A stretch of 64,000 nt of DNA, taken from the NCBI RefSeq assembly GCF_900101345.1, contig NZ_FMUX01000001.1:662944-726943 (forward strand), read 5' to 3'. The first letter of the stretch is position 1, and the number at the start of each line of letters is the position of its first letter. Both the position numbers and the translations under genes were made by a program. Under the pieces are notes generated by a model. That model was not told the DNA's origin and searched no databases. It saw nothing but the letters and a program-made list of their open reading frames with translations. Below, one piece after another: positions 34,315 through 42,883 of this stretch. This DNA is from Desulfoluna spongiiphila. GTDB lineage: Bacteria; Desulfobacterota; Desulfobacteria; Desulfobacterales; Desulfolunaceae.

Positions 34315-35016
34315 TTACTTTTCGCCGGACATCGGCTTCAGGCTTGAAAGAAGTGCGGTGACCATGCTGTCATCGTCAATGGTCGTCGCCATGACAATGT
34401 AGCCCTTCTTGGGAATCTGATCATGAAAAATGACAACCTCCTGCCGGATCTTCCATTCAGGAGTGGTAAACGCCTTTGCATACCCCGTGATCTCCTGGCC
34501 TTCATAAATACGTATTTTCTCGGCGTGCTCAAAAAAGACCCCCTTCTCATGCAGAACCCACAGATCCCCTCGTTTAACAGGGGTACCGGCATTGTCTGGG
34601 GTCAATGTAAAGAGCTTCTGGTAAAACTCACGCGTGGACTTAAAGGCCGAACAAAAATCAAGGTTACCTGCCCTTGCTTTTTCATTTCTACAGCCCATCA
34701 TGTCGTCCTCTTCATACCGCAAGATCACCAGCCCATGCTCGGAGCGCACCTGAATCTGGGTGTTGGATTTTCTGTCGAGTTCCCCCATGTATTTTGCAGG
34801 AAGGGCTGCGGACAAGCCAAACAAATCCAAAGGAACCCCGGATGCCTTCGAAGTCGGGGTTAATGGCACCACATCCGCAGTGTAATAATATTCCTTGTAC
34901 GGAAATTGAAACGGATCGTACCTGTAATTTTCAAAGGGGTTTTCCGATGCAAAGGCATAGGATGACATGAGGAGTGCCATGAAAGCGAAAACCATCGAGA
35001 GTAGGGATGTCTTCAT
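34315..35016 (-). CDS. Hypothetical secreted protein
   Basis: This 233-residue protein has a clear signal peptide (hydrophobic core about 5-22, cleavage near YAFAS) and a mature domain of mixed strands and helices with two cysteines (in GCRNE and DFCSA) that could form a disulfide in the periplasm. I do not recognise a family. AAGGAGG lies just upstream of the ATG. Its neighbours are accessory genes and it stands alone on this strand. Confidence 0.8.
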   Translation of the reverse strand: MKTSLLSMVFAFMALLMSSYAFASENPFENYRYDPFQFPYKEYYYTADVVPLTPTSKASGVPLDLFGLSAALPAKYMGELDRKSNTQIQVRSEHGLVILRYEEDDMMGCRNEKARAGNLDFCSAFKSTREFYQKLFTLTPDNAGTPVKRGDLWVLHEKGVFFEHAEKIRIYEGQEITGYAKAFTTPEWKIRQEVVIFHDQIPKKGYIVMATTIDDDSMVTALLSSLKPMSGEK

Positions 35017-35161
35017 AAAAGCCTCCTTGCCATTGTCGCCATCCCCACTGGGGTGGTGCGATCACATGTTTTTCATCTTGAGCCGTTTGGCGGCACACAC
35101 CCCACGGCATCATTCCACATCCTTCAAAATGAGTAACAACTGAATTTTTCAGATAAAAATC

Positions 35162-35190
35162 TTGACAGGCTAAAATGATGAAATTATGGT
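35162..35190 (+). promoter_or_regulatory. Strong sigma-70-type promoter
   Basis: TTGACA at 35162-35167 and TATGGT at 35185-35190 have an optimal 17-base spacer. A hairpin (CAGGATG/CATCCTG) lies at about 35233-35253 in the predicted leader of the small gene at 35292. Confidence 0.6.
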
Positions 35191-35291
35191 GGGAGCTGAT
35201 AACTAGTTATTATCGATACATGATGCGACCCGACAGGATGCTACCAACATCCTGCCAGGCCTAACCACAACAACCTTCGAGAGAGGTCATC

Positions 35292-35426
35292 ATGGCTAAG
35301 CGGTTTTTTACACCACCCCCAGATCCTTTTCAAGACGATTTTTCCTTAATCCCCAGTACGCTACACCCCCTTTACAAACGCTATTGCTGTGCCAAATGGC
35401 CCATGCACGCGTGCGTCCCTGATTAA
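35292..35426 (+). CDS. Possible 44-residue small protein
   Basis: A short frame begins at ATG 35292 with GAGAGG upstream, behind a near-consensus promoter and a hairpin leader. The peptide is rich in Pro, Phe and Asp near the N terminus and contains three cysteines near the C terminus (YCCAKW, HACVPD). I recognise no family. The transcript could equally be a small RNA. Confidence 0.35.
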   Translation: MAKRFFTPPPDPFQDDFSLIPSTLHPLYKRYCCAKWPMHACVPD

Positions 35427-35859
35427 CGACCGGGAAGACGCTCCTTCGGATTTCTGCGCGTGCTCCAGCAGCCCTGGTATATAAAGCGATACGCCATTCT
35501 CCTCGTCCCGGTTTCACCGGAGGCACGTCTTCCCTTTCCCCTTTTCAGAGCGGGCCTGTGCTCTTTTTGAAGCATGGGTGCGCTCTGAAAAAAATCCTCT
35601 GTATGTGAAAAGTGAATAGACAACAGTGCGTAGGACGCGATTGCAGGTGATAGGTCATAGGGGGATAGATAATCGTGTCCCAAACGCTTCCGCTTTTGGC
35701 AGGCCGTCGAGGAACGCCACGCTTCGGTTCTGGTGCGTGGAACGCACCCTACGGGCCACGGCGCTTCGGACACCATGGCAACCTGTTTTTTCTATTCACT
35801 ATTCACTATTCACCTTTCACCCTTTGCCATTCGCCATTCACAAAAATAAGGAGTCCATC
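35427..35859. repeat. Intergenic region with degenerate heptamer arrays
   Basis: No gene is supported. Positions 35791-35841 hold seven heptamer units starting with three TATTCAC-like copies and decaying toward CATTCAC; positions near 35645-35670 read GGTGATA, GGTCATA and GGGGATA on the plus strand. The array ends directly before the ribosome site of the next gene. Confidence 0.7.
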
Positions 35860-36186
35860 ATGACGATATCCGAGACCCAACCCATCCCCGGGATTTTCTC
35901 GGGGTCGGAGATTGTGGAGTTGTGTGACGCCATCAAGGACATTCACCGGCTTTTGACATCGGTGGGGGCTTTTCTTGTGGAGCTGGACGGGGCCGAGGCT
36001 CCGGGTGGGAACGGGCTTCAGGTGGATTTCAAGCGATGGGGCGTGCGGACCATTGCCGAGGATCTGCTGGCCCGGCAGTATGAAAAGATCGATCGGATTG
36101 TGGCGATTTACAGGGAGGAACAGGAGAAGATGTCGGAAGGCCGGGGGCCCCGCCGAATGGAGGAGCCCCCGGCCCTGCGGCAATGA
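35860..36186 (+). CDS. Hypothetical small protein
   Basis: This 108-residue protein is helical and acidic to neutral, with a C-terminal charged tail (EEQEKMSEGRGPRR). It has no signal or membrane segment and no family that I recognise. AAGGAG lies upstream of ATG 35860. Base composition at third positions matches chromosomal genes, which supports it being real. Confidence 0.65.
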   Translation: MTISETQPIPGIFSGSEIVELCDAIKDIHRLLTSVGAFLVELDGAEAPGGNGLQVDFKRWGVRTIAEDLLARQYEKIDRIVAIYREEQEKMSEGRGPRRMEEPPALRQ

Positions 36187-36259
36187 ACCGGCACCGAGGT
36201 GTGGGGGGCCTCGGGTGCCGGGGCACGGCCCTGGTCCGGATATTTCATTGCAGTTGGGT

Positions 36260-37375
36260 TTAAAAAACCCGGCGCATGGCGGCGCTGCTGCGCATCAGGG
36301 ACGAGGTTGCCCAGGAGAGGGTAACGGCCAGGGTGAAGGTCAGCGAGAATTTCAGGAAAACAGGCAGCTGAACCTTTGTGAGGCCGTAGGAGACGCCGAA
36401 CACAAAGAACTGATGCACATAGTAGCTGCCGTAGGAGTTGTCTGAGAAGTGCTTGCGCAGGGGCCCGGTCTGGTTGAAACAGGTTTTGCACAGGGCCAGG
36501 AGCCAGATGATGCAGGTGTAGCAGAAGATATTGAACAGTGCGGCGTTGGTGGCTTTGAGAAGCAGGGTGGTGAGCTTCGGCTCCGGAAAGATGAGCTTCA
36601 TGTACAGATACAGGGCCCCGGAGATCAGTGCGAGAACACCCCAGGGAAGGGCCTTGGGTTCATAGCCGCCCGGGGTGAACCAGCCGCTTTGCTCGCAGTA
36701 GATGCCCAGGAGAAAAAAAAGAAACAGGCCGCCGATGCGCACGGGCTGGAACACGAACACGTACCCGGGGTGAATCCAGCTGTCCAGGGGGAAGGCAAGG
36801 GAAGCTCCGAGGAAAATAAGGGAAGCAAGGGCCACAAAGCCCACATGGAACAGAGGGCCGGGCGCTTTCTGCTGGCCGGGCTTTTTCACAAGGGAGGGAA
36901 AGGCCGACGCCAGGGCCGTGGTCACCAGGACAAACCCCATGAGCACCCCGATAAACCAGTAGTGGGCCTGCTGATAGGCTTTTCCCCAGAAATCATGGGT
37001 GAAAAAGTCGAGGTAGGAGACGGGAATCTGGCGCGAAAAGTAGATCATGTAGGCAAGGGGCGGGGCCAGGACAAGCACCCCCACCACCCAGGGCAGGGCG
37101 ATGCGCATGGATTTGCCCTTAAGGAAGCGCCCGGTGCCGTGCTTTCTGAGGGAGGCAAAGAGAAAATACCCCGAAATATAGAACATGACGGGCATGATAA
37201 AGACATCCAGCACGAGGACCACGGCGGTAAAGAAAAGGCTGCGCTCGGGGTCCAGCACATACCACCACTCCGGGGCAAAGGCCATGTAGCAAAGGGATGT
37301 ATGAAGGGCCACCACCAGGATGATGGTGAGGCTCCTTAAGTTATCCATAAAGTAAAGTCGGTTTGAACTGTCCAT
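36260..37375 (-). CDS. Acyltransferase family 3 membrane protein
   Basis: This protein of about 371 residues is a multi-spanning acyltransferase 3 (OafA/YrhL-like), with about ten membrane segments. The N-terminal block MDNLRSLTIILVVALHTSL carries the conserved His, and VMFYISGYFLFASLRKHG and FLKGKSMRIALPW are typical. Family members transfer acetyl or other acyl groups to extracytoplasmic sugars. GTGGAGT precedes the ATG at 37375. Whether it modifies a surface polysaccharide or lipid is unknown. Confidence 0.88.
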   Translation of the reverse strand: MDSSNRLYFMDNLRSLTIILVVALHTSLCYMAFAPEWWYVLDPERSLFFTAVVLVLDVFIMPVMFYISGYFLFASLRKHGTGRFLKGKSMRIALPWVVGVLVLAPPLAYMIYFSRQIPVSYLDFFTHDFWGKAYQQAHYWFIGVLMGFVLVTTALASAFPSLVKKPGQQKAPGPLFHVGFVALASLIFLGASLAFPLDSWIHPGYVFVFQPVRIGGLFLFFLLGIYCEQSGWFTPGGYEPKALPWGVLALISGALYLYMKLIFPEPKLTTLLLKATNAALFNIFCYTCIIWLLALCKTCFNQTGPLRKHFSDNSYGSYYVHQFFVFGVSYGLTKVQLPVFLKFSLTFTLAVTLSWATSSLMRSSAAMRRVF

Positions 37376-37897
37376 GATCACTCCACACGAGGTCTGGGGG
37401 ATTAACACAAAAAGGGGCGGGAGCCATGCGCAGGCCGGGGAGTTGCGGAGGAAACACGGTCTTCCTTGGGGCTCGGGCTTCACCCCTTTTTCAGCGACGG
37501 TACACAGGGCGGCGTATTCAGCACCCCCTTTGGGGTTGCCTACGCCAATCCCTGTCCGTTTTCAATTCAAATTCTACGGATAACCAAAATAAAACGGAAG
37601 GGCCCGCCATGGGGGAACACCCGTGTGAGCCGTGGAGGAAAGGGGCGATCGCGCCGGGCCGACGGAGGGGAACGGCCCTAGATGGAAGCTCCGAGCTGTG
37701 TGGTGGATGACGGCTGGGAGATAATCAAGGCAGACGCCGGCATGGAGGACGAACGCCCGTAAGGTGTCGACAAGGGCTTTGGGGCGAGGCTCGGGTAACA
37801 TACATTCAGTATGCGGCGGGTCGCTTTTTGAAAAAAGCGCCGCAAAAGCGTTCTGATGCCTTGCATAGAAGCGCACCCGACTCGTGAACGATCCGGG
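37376..37897. other. Intergenic region with repeat remnant
   Basis: No gene is supported in these 522 bases. Positions 37813-37843 carry GGCGGGTCGCTTTTTG and its complement-like continuation, the same hairpin type as 44428-44452 and 47816-47846. Confidence 0.5.
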
Positions 37898-39394
37898 TCA
37901 GGAATCCGTCGGCCCCTGTTTCTTTCCGGCCTTGAGTTTGCGGGACACGGTGGTGCGGTTCACCCGGAACATCTCCGCCACCTTTTCCGTGGAGTGACAG
38001 GTCTCCATGGCTTTCTTAAGGATGTCGTACTCAATCTCGACCATGATCTCCTTGAGGGACTTGCCCCCCTGCCCTTTCACCGGCACGTAGGATTCGGAGG
38101 CATGGGCTGCACCCTTTGGCAGGAGCCTCGGAAAATCCTCGGGCTCGATGACATTTTTATCCAGGGTGATCACGATGCCCTGGATCATGTTCTGCAGCTC
38201 CCGGACGTTGCCCGCCCAGCCATGGCGCAACAGCACGGGCACCACGTCGTCGGAAAAATAGAATTGCTTGCGATACTTCAGATTATAGCGCTCAAGGAAA
38301 TACCGGGCCAGGGGCTCGATGTCTTCGCGCCTCTCTTTAAGGGGCGGAATGTCCAGGACGCTCACCTGGAGGCGGTAGTAGAGGTCCTGGCGAAAGGTGC
38401 CCTTTGCCACGGCCTCTTCCAGATTCACGTTGGTGGCCGCAATAATCCGGGTGTCGATCTTTTTGGGTTTCAGGCTCCCCACCTGCATGATCTCCTGATC
38501 CTGGAGAACCCGAAGCAGCTTTGCCTGCACGTTCAGGGACAATTCGCCGATCTCGTCTAAAAAAATGGTGCCGCCTGCCGCAATGTCAAAGTAGCCGGGC
38601 TTGCCCTCACGCCTTGCCCCGGAAAACGCGCCCCGGGCGTAGCCGAACAGCTCAGACTCAATAAGGTTCTCCGGGATACTGGTGCAGTCCGCGCAGAAGA
38701 AGGTGCTGCCGGAGCGGTCGCTCTGGCCGTGGATGTACCGTGCCACCTCGCCTTTGCCCACCCCGGTGTCCCCGAGAATGAGCACCGTGGCATCGGTGGC
38801 GGCCACTTTGCGGGCCTGGGACATCACCTGTTTCATGGCCGGGCTTTCCACCACAACGGCGTCCGGTGCCGTCACCTCCCGGGCACCATGCTGGACGTTG
38901 CTCCAGAAGGTCTGGAAGATGTGTTTGTGGTACTCGATCTGCTCCTTGAACAGGGTCAGGTGGCTGATGTCCCGGATAAAAGTCACCACCAGCTCCACCT
39001 CCCCGTCGGCATTGAGGACGGGGTAGCCGTGGAGGAGGTTTTTCCGTCCGCCGCTGGTCTGCTGAACCGAACTTGCCGGGCGCTTGGACTTCAAAATAAC
39101 CGGGCTCACGGCCCCCATGAAGATCCCTTTTTTCTGCTCCACACGGTCCGCATGGGGTTCGGCCTCGTCAAACACCCCCTCCTTGCTGTTCAGAAAGCTC
39201 ACCTTTTTCCCGAGGAGAGCCTCCGGGGGCAAACCGCACAGCCGCTCGTACATGGGGTTCATCTTGAGGATCACCCCGTCGGCATTGCTGATGCAGACCC
39301 CTTCGTGGAGCACGTTTAAAATCGCATCCATCTCACTGAAGAGGTGGCCGTATTTTTCCTGAAAATAGGGAACTTCGTATGTTGTATCGCTCAT
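37898..39394 (-). CDS. PAS-containing sigma-54-dependent transcriptional activator
   Basis: This 498-residue regulator has a PAS domain (about 20-150), an AAA+ sigma-54 activator domain (about 185-420) and a C-terminal Fis-type helix-turn-helix (about 470-490, KVAEMFRVNRTTVSRKLK). Walker A is GDTGVGKGE near residue 208; the sigma-54 contact loop is GAFSGA near 256; GTFRQDLYYRLQV follows. There is no receiver domain, so the PAS domain probably senses a small molecule. ATG 39394 is the likely start although its ribosome site is weak. It is divergent from the symporter gene, whose upstream region holds matching enhancer-like palindromes and a -24/-12 promoter. Confidence 0.94.
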   Translation of the reverse strand: MSDTTYEVPYFQEKYGHLFSEMDAILNVLHEGVCISNADGVILKMNPMYERLCGLPPEALLGKKVSFLNSKEGVFDEAEPHADRVEQKKGIFMGAVSPVILKSKRPASSVQQTSGGRKNLLHGYPVLNADGEVELVVTFIRDISHLTLFKEQIEYHKHIFQTFWSNVQHGAREVTAPDAVVVESPAMKQVMSQARKVAATDATVLILGDTGVGKGEVARYIHGQSDRSGSTFFCADCTSIPENLIESELFGYARGAFSGARREGKPGYFDIAAGGTIFLDEIGELSLNVQAKLLRVLQDQEIMQVGSLKPKKIDTRIIAATNVNLEEAVAKGTFRQDLYYRLQVSVLDIPPLKERREDIEPLARYFLERYNLKYRKQFYFSDDVVPVLLRHGWAGNVRELQNMIQGIVITLDKNVIEPEDFPRLLPKGAAHASESYVPVKGQGGKSLKEIMVEIEYDILKKAMETCHSTEKVAEMFRVNRTTVSRKLKAGKKQGPTDS

Positions 39395-39810
39395 TGCCGT
39401 CCATGCTTCATTTGGGGTTACGGAGCCTGAAACCGGGAACCCTGCCATCTGAAACAGAGAGCCCCCCCTCACACCGGTTCATGTGCCTGCTGTTTTCTGC
39501 CGCCGTCCTGTCAGGAAGCAGACCGATCCACCAATCATCTGAATTTAAAAGGAGTTACCACGACGCATTTGAAATGTCGAGGGTGTTACCATTGATGAGT
39601 ATAGAAGCTGTCACAGAACTTCAAGGGAAGATTGACAGCAGGCACCCAGCCGGATTGGCCCTGACGGCCCCCACATGACGCATACCGGCTTGGCCACCTG
39701 CCCTTCCACACGTCAGCTTCCCATGGGAGGTTCCACGGCCTTCGGACAGAGCGATAAAAACGATCCCGGGCCACCTCGGGAAAAAAATAAATCCCCGCCC
39801 CCCAGGCCTT

Positions 39811-39899
39811 GTGCAGTTCTGCACACCGTGCAATTCTGCACAATCATCCAACCCTTTTAAATCATATCAGTTTATGAAATCATGCGGGCAATCCTGCAC
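39811..39899. promoter_or_regulatory. Three enhancer-like palindromic sites
   Basis: GTGCAGTTCTGCAC (39811-39824), GTGCAATTCTGCAC (39828-39841) and GGGCAATCCTGCAC (39886-39899) share a TGCA-N4-TGCA palindrome. They sit about 110-200 bases upstream of the -24/-12 promoter and next to the activator gene, the usual placing of sigma-54 enhancer sites. Confidence 0.75.
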
Positions 39900-40009
39900 A
39901 AATCACCGCAAAAAGCGGGCGCCCGGCAGGGCCGACAGATTCCATGATCAGGATTCATAACCAACGTAAATTAAACTGATTAGACCTGCCTCCCTTATTT
40001 TCCAGCGAG

Positions 40010-40026
40010 TTGGCATCCTTGTTGCT
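40010..40026 (+). promoter_or_regulatory. Sigma-54 (-24/-12) promoter
   Basis: TTGGCATCCTTGTTGCT fits the consensus TTGGCAC-N5-TTGCW: the invariant GG (40012-40013) and GC (40024-40025) are ten bases apart. It precedes the symporter gene by 130 bases. Confidence 0.82.
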
Positions 40027-40155
40027 CTTATTCCGGGGCGTTGGTTTGCAGAATGTTACCCGAAGCGTGCACCGACGCACCTTTGTGTAACACAGGGGAA
40101 TTTATTTTTTATCGGGTCAAAGAAAAGCATCCCTTTGGACCGAGAGGAGGTCTTT

Positions 40156-41538
40156 TTGTCAGCGACATTCTACCCGTACGTGGGCGCCTTTATCTGGATC
40201 AGTATTCTGCTTGTTGGTGGTGCTTTTTTACGTAACAACATTCCGTTTTTACAAAATCGATTGATCCCGTCGTCCCTTATCGGCGGCGTCATCGGATTTG
40301 TCCTTTTGAACACCGGGCTCATCGGGATGCCCACGCCCGAAGGCTGGATGACCATTCCACCCAAGGTCTTCGGGGTAATGGTCTTCCACCTGTTTGCCTT
40401 TGGCTTTGTGGGAATCGGCCTGCTGCAGCAGGACAAAAAAGTGGCCCGCGGCAAGTCCACGTGGCTGCAGAACGGGGCCCTCTGGATGGCCTTTATGTAT
40501 TGCCTGGTTTATGCCGTACAGGGCGTCACCGGCAAATCGATCTTTGAGTTCGCCAGGATGATCACCGGCGGCGAGTTCTTCACCGGCTTCGGCTACCTGG
40601 TGGGCTCCGGTTTTTCCCAGTCTCCGGGCGCGGCCCAGGCCTTCGGCACCATCTGGGAGAGCACCTACGGGGTTCAGGGTGCCAGCAGCGTTGGCCTTGC
40701 CTTCGGTGCCATGGGATTCCTCTGTGCCATCTGCCTCGGCATTCCCCTGGCCAACCGGGGCATCAAAAACGGATGGGTTGCGGACAAAAGCTCCAAAACC
40801 CTTCCCGCGAGCCTTCTTACCGGCATGATGGGCAAAGGCGAGGCCACCGAGTGCACCCGAACCACCACCCACCCGGCCAACATCGACAACCTGGCCTTCC
40901 ACCTTGCCGTCATGGCGGCCCTTTACGGCGTGGGCTACGTGTTTGCCCTGACCTGGTCCATCAACATGCCCAAGGGCGTGAACGGCCTGGGCTTCGGCCT
41001 CCTGTATACCTGGGGGATGATCGCGGGTCTTGTCACCCGCAAGGTGCTTGAAAAGATCGACCGCCTCCATGTCCTGGACAACGCCACGGTCCGCGGCGTC
41101 ACCAGCAGCACCATCGACTACATGATCTGTGCCGTGTTCATGGGCATCTCCATGAGCGACATCCAGGCCATCATCGTGCCGTTCCTTACCACCGTTGCCG
41201 TGGCCGCCCTTGTGACCTACATCCTCATCCTCTGGTTTGCCCGCCGCATGCCCGAGTACGGATTTGAGCGGGGCCTGGCCATCCTGGGGTGCTACACCGG
41301 AACCGTGGCCTCCGGCATCCTGCTGCTCCGCATCGTGGACCCGGATTTCAAATCCCCCGCCGCCGTGGAGCTGGCCGTGATGAACGTGTTCATCCTGCCC
41401 CTGATCCAGCTGGTGTACCTGAACCTGCCCTTTATTCCCACGGAAGGGTCCATCATGCTGCCCATTTTCATTGCCTACATTGTGATGATGCCCATTGCCC
41501 TGTTCTTCTTCAAGTTTGTGCAAAAACGCGCGTGGTAG
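40156..41538 (+). CDS. GltS-type sodium/glutamate symporter family protein
   Basis: This 460-residue protein has ten or more membrane segments and fits the ESS (GltS) family of sodium-coupled glutamate symporters: two inverted halves with Gly/Ser-rich loops (SGFSQSPGAAQAFG and AILGCYTGTVASGILLLRIVD). The substrate could be glutamate or another small anion. I choose a TTG start at 40156, which has AGGAGG five bases upstream. Expression is probably driven by the sigma-54 promoter at 40010 and the divergent activator. Confidence 0.85.
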   Translation: MSATFYPYVGAFIWISILLVGGAFLRNNIPFLQNRLIPSSLIGGVIGFVLLNTGLIGMPTPEGWMTIPPKVFGVMVFHLFAFGFVGIGLLQQDKKVARGKSTWLQNGALWMAFMYCLVYAVQGVTGKSIFEFARMITGGEFFTGFGYLVGSGFSQSPGAAQAFGTIWESTYGVQGASSVGLAFGAMGFLCAICLGIPLANRGIKNGWVADKSSKTLPASLLTGMMGKGEATECTRTTTHPANIDNLAFHLAVMAALYGVGYVFALTWSINMPKGVNGLGFGLLYTWGMIAGLVTRKVLEKIDRLHVLDNATVRGVTSSTIDYMICAVFMGISMSDIQAIIVPFLTTVAVAALVTYILILWFARRMPEYGFERGLAILGCYTGTVASGILLLRIVDPDFKSPAAVELAVMNVFILPLIQLVYLNLPFIPTEGSIMLPIFIAYIVMMPIALFFFKFVQKRAW

Positions 41539-41669
41539 CAGCTTTCTTACCGCACGTTCCAGGCGGCGTGCCCTGGTTTCGGCATACCGCCTTGTGTTGC
41601 GCATGGTGACGGGCCGGCCACCCGTCGGCCTGCGCGCTCACACAACCCAATATATATAAATAGTAAACA

Positions 41670-41707
41670 CCATGTTGGTCCGTCTTTTTTTCCCAAGGCC
41701 AACATGG
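41670..41707. promoter_or_regulatory. Inverted repeat before the epoxide hydrolase gene
   Basis: CCATGTTGG (41670-41678) and CCAACATGG (41699-41707) are perfect nine-base arms around a T-rich 20-base loop, just behind an AT-rich stretch (TATATATAAATAG). It may be an operator or a leader hairpin. Confidence 0.5.
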
Positions 41708-41725
41708 CTGCAAAGGACATGTTTT

Positions 41726-42877
41726 ATGGTTACGCCTTTTACAATTGATATTCCGGAACAAACCCTTGAACAGATTCGCCGACGGGTCGCCGACTTTCCA
41801 TGGCAGGACATGACCCAGGACGAAGGGTGGGACCATGGAACCAACCTGGACTACATGAAAGAGCTTTGCGCCTACTGGCTTGAGAGCTACGACTGGCGAG
41901 CCCATGAGCAGAAGATGAACGCCTTCGACCACTTCAAGGCCGAGGTCGACGGCATCGAGATGCACTACATCTTTGAAAAGGGAAGCGGGGACAACCCCAT
42001 GCCCCTGCTCATCAGCCACGGATGGCCGGGCTCCTTTGTGGAGAGCCTGGACATCATTGAAAAGCTGGCCCACCCCGAGCGGTTCGGCGGACGCGTGGAA
42101 GACGCCTTTGACGTCATCGTGCCCTCCCTGCCCGGGTTCGGGTTTTCCGGCCGCCCTCCCCGCCCCTTTGGTCCCCGCGCCATGGCCGGGGTCCTCAACA
42201 GCCTGGTCACCGATGTGCTGGGCTACGACTCTTACTACGCCCACGGCGCGGACTGGGGCAGCGCCATCTCCAGCTGGCTGGGCTACGATCACGCGGATCA
42301 CTGCCGGGCCATCCACATCAACTTCCCCACCATGAGGCACATTGACGGCCCCCAGACCCCGGAAGAGGAAGCCTGGGCCAGATCCTGCGAGACCCTGCCC
42401 AGGGTGGTCCTGCAAAACGGCTACCGGACCCAGCAGGCCACCAAGCCCCAGACCCTGAGCTATGCCATGATGGACAGCCCCGTGGGCGTGGCCGCCTGGA
42501 TCGTGGAAAAATTCCACGCCTGGTCGGACATCGACGGCGACAACGTGGAGAGCGCACACACCAAAGACGGCATGCTCACCAACATCATGGTCTACCTTGT
42601 GACCAAGACCTTCAACACCTCCACCTGGATCTACTACGGACGAAGGGAAGAGGGAGGACGCATCCTGGGCACCAAAGAGCGACCCAGGGTGGAGGTTCCC
42701 ACGGCCGCGGCCATGTTCCCGGCCGAGAGCTTTCCCTGGCCCCCCCGCTCCTACGCCGAGCGCCTCTACAACATTCAGCGCTGGACCGCCTTTTCCCACG
42801 GCGGCCATTTTGCCTCCCTGGAGGAACCCGACGTGCTGATCAACGACATCGTGGCCTTTGCCCGGTCTTTTCGGTGA
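41726..42877 (+). CDS. Epoxide hydrolase family protein (EHN domain)
   Basis: This 383-residue alpha/beta hydrolase has the N-terminal epoxide hydrolase region (about 1-105, beginning FTIDIPEQTLEQIRRRV). The oxyanion motif is HGWPGS (His98), the nucleophile is Asp176 in HGADWGS, and the catalytic His361 lies in GGHFASLEEP. Family members open epoxides to diols; some take other substrates, such as the juvenile hormone type. AGGA lies 8 bases before ATG 41726. The serine dehydratase gene follows after 6 bases, so the two form an operon. The biological substrate is unclear. Confidence 0.9.
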   Translation: MVTPFTIDIPEQTLEQIRRRVADFPWQDMTQDEGWDHGTNLDYMKELCAYWLESYDWRAHEQKMNAFDHFKAEVDGIEMHYIFEKGSGDNPMPLLISHGWPGSFVESLDIIEKLAHPERFGGRVEDAFDVIVPSLPGFGFSGRPPRPFGPRAMAGVLNSLVTDVLGYDSYYAHGADWGSAISSWLGYDHADHCRAIHINFPTMRHIDGPQTPEEEAWARSCETLPRVVLQNGYRTQQATKPQTLSYAMMDSPVGVAAWIVEKFHAWSDIDGDNVESAHTKDGMLTNIMVYLVTKTFNTSTWIYYGRREEGGRILGTKERPRVEVPTAAAMFPAESFPWPPRSYAERLYNIQRWTAFSHGGHFASLEEPDVLINDIVAFARSFR

Positions 42878-42883
42878 GGATGA

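Noticed and set aside
35308..35526. 72-residue minus-strand frame
   Set aside because: It overlaps the better supported small plus-strand gene, lacks a ribosome site and has no recognisable product.
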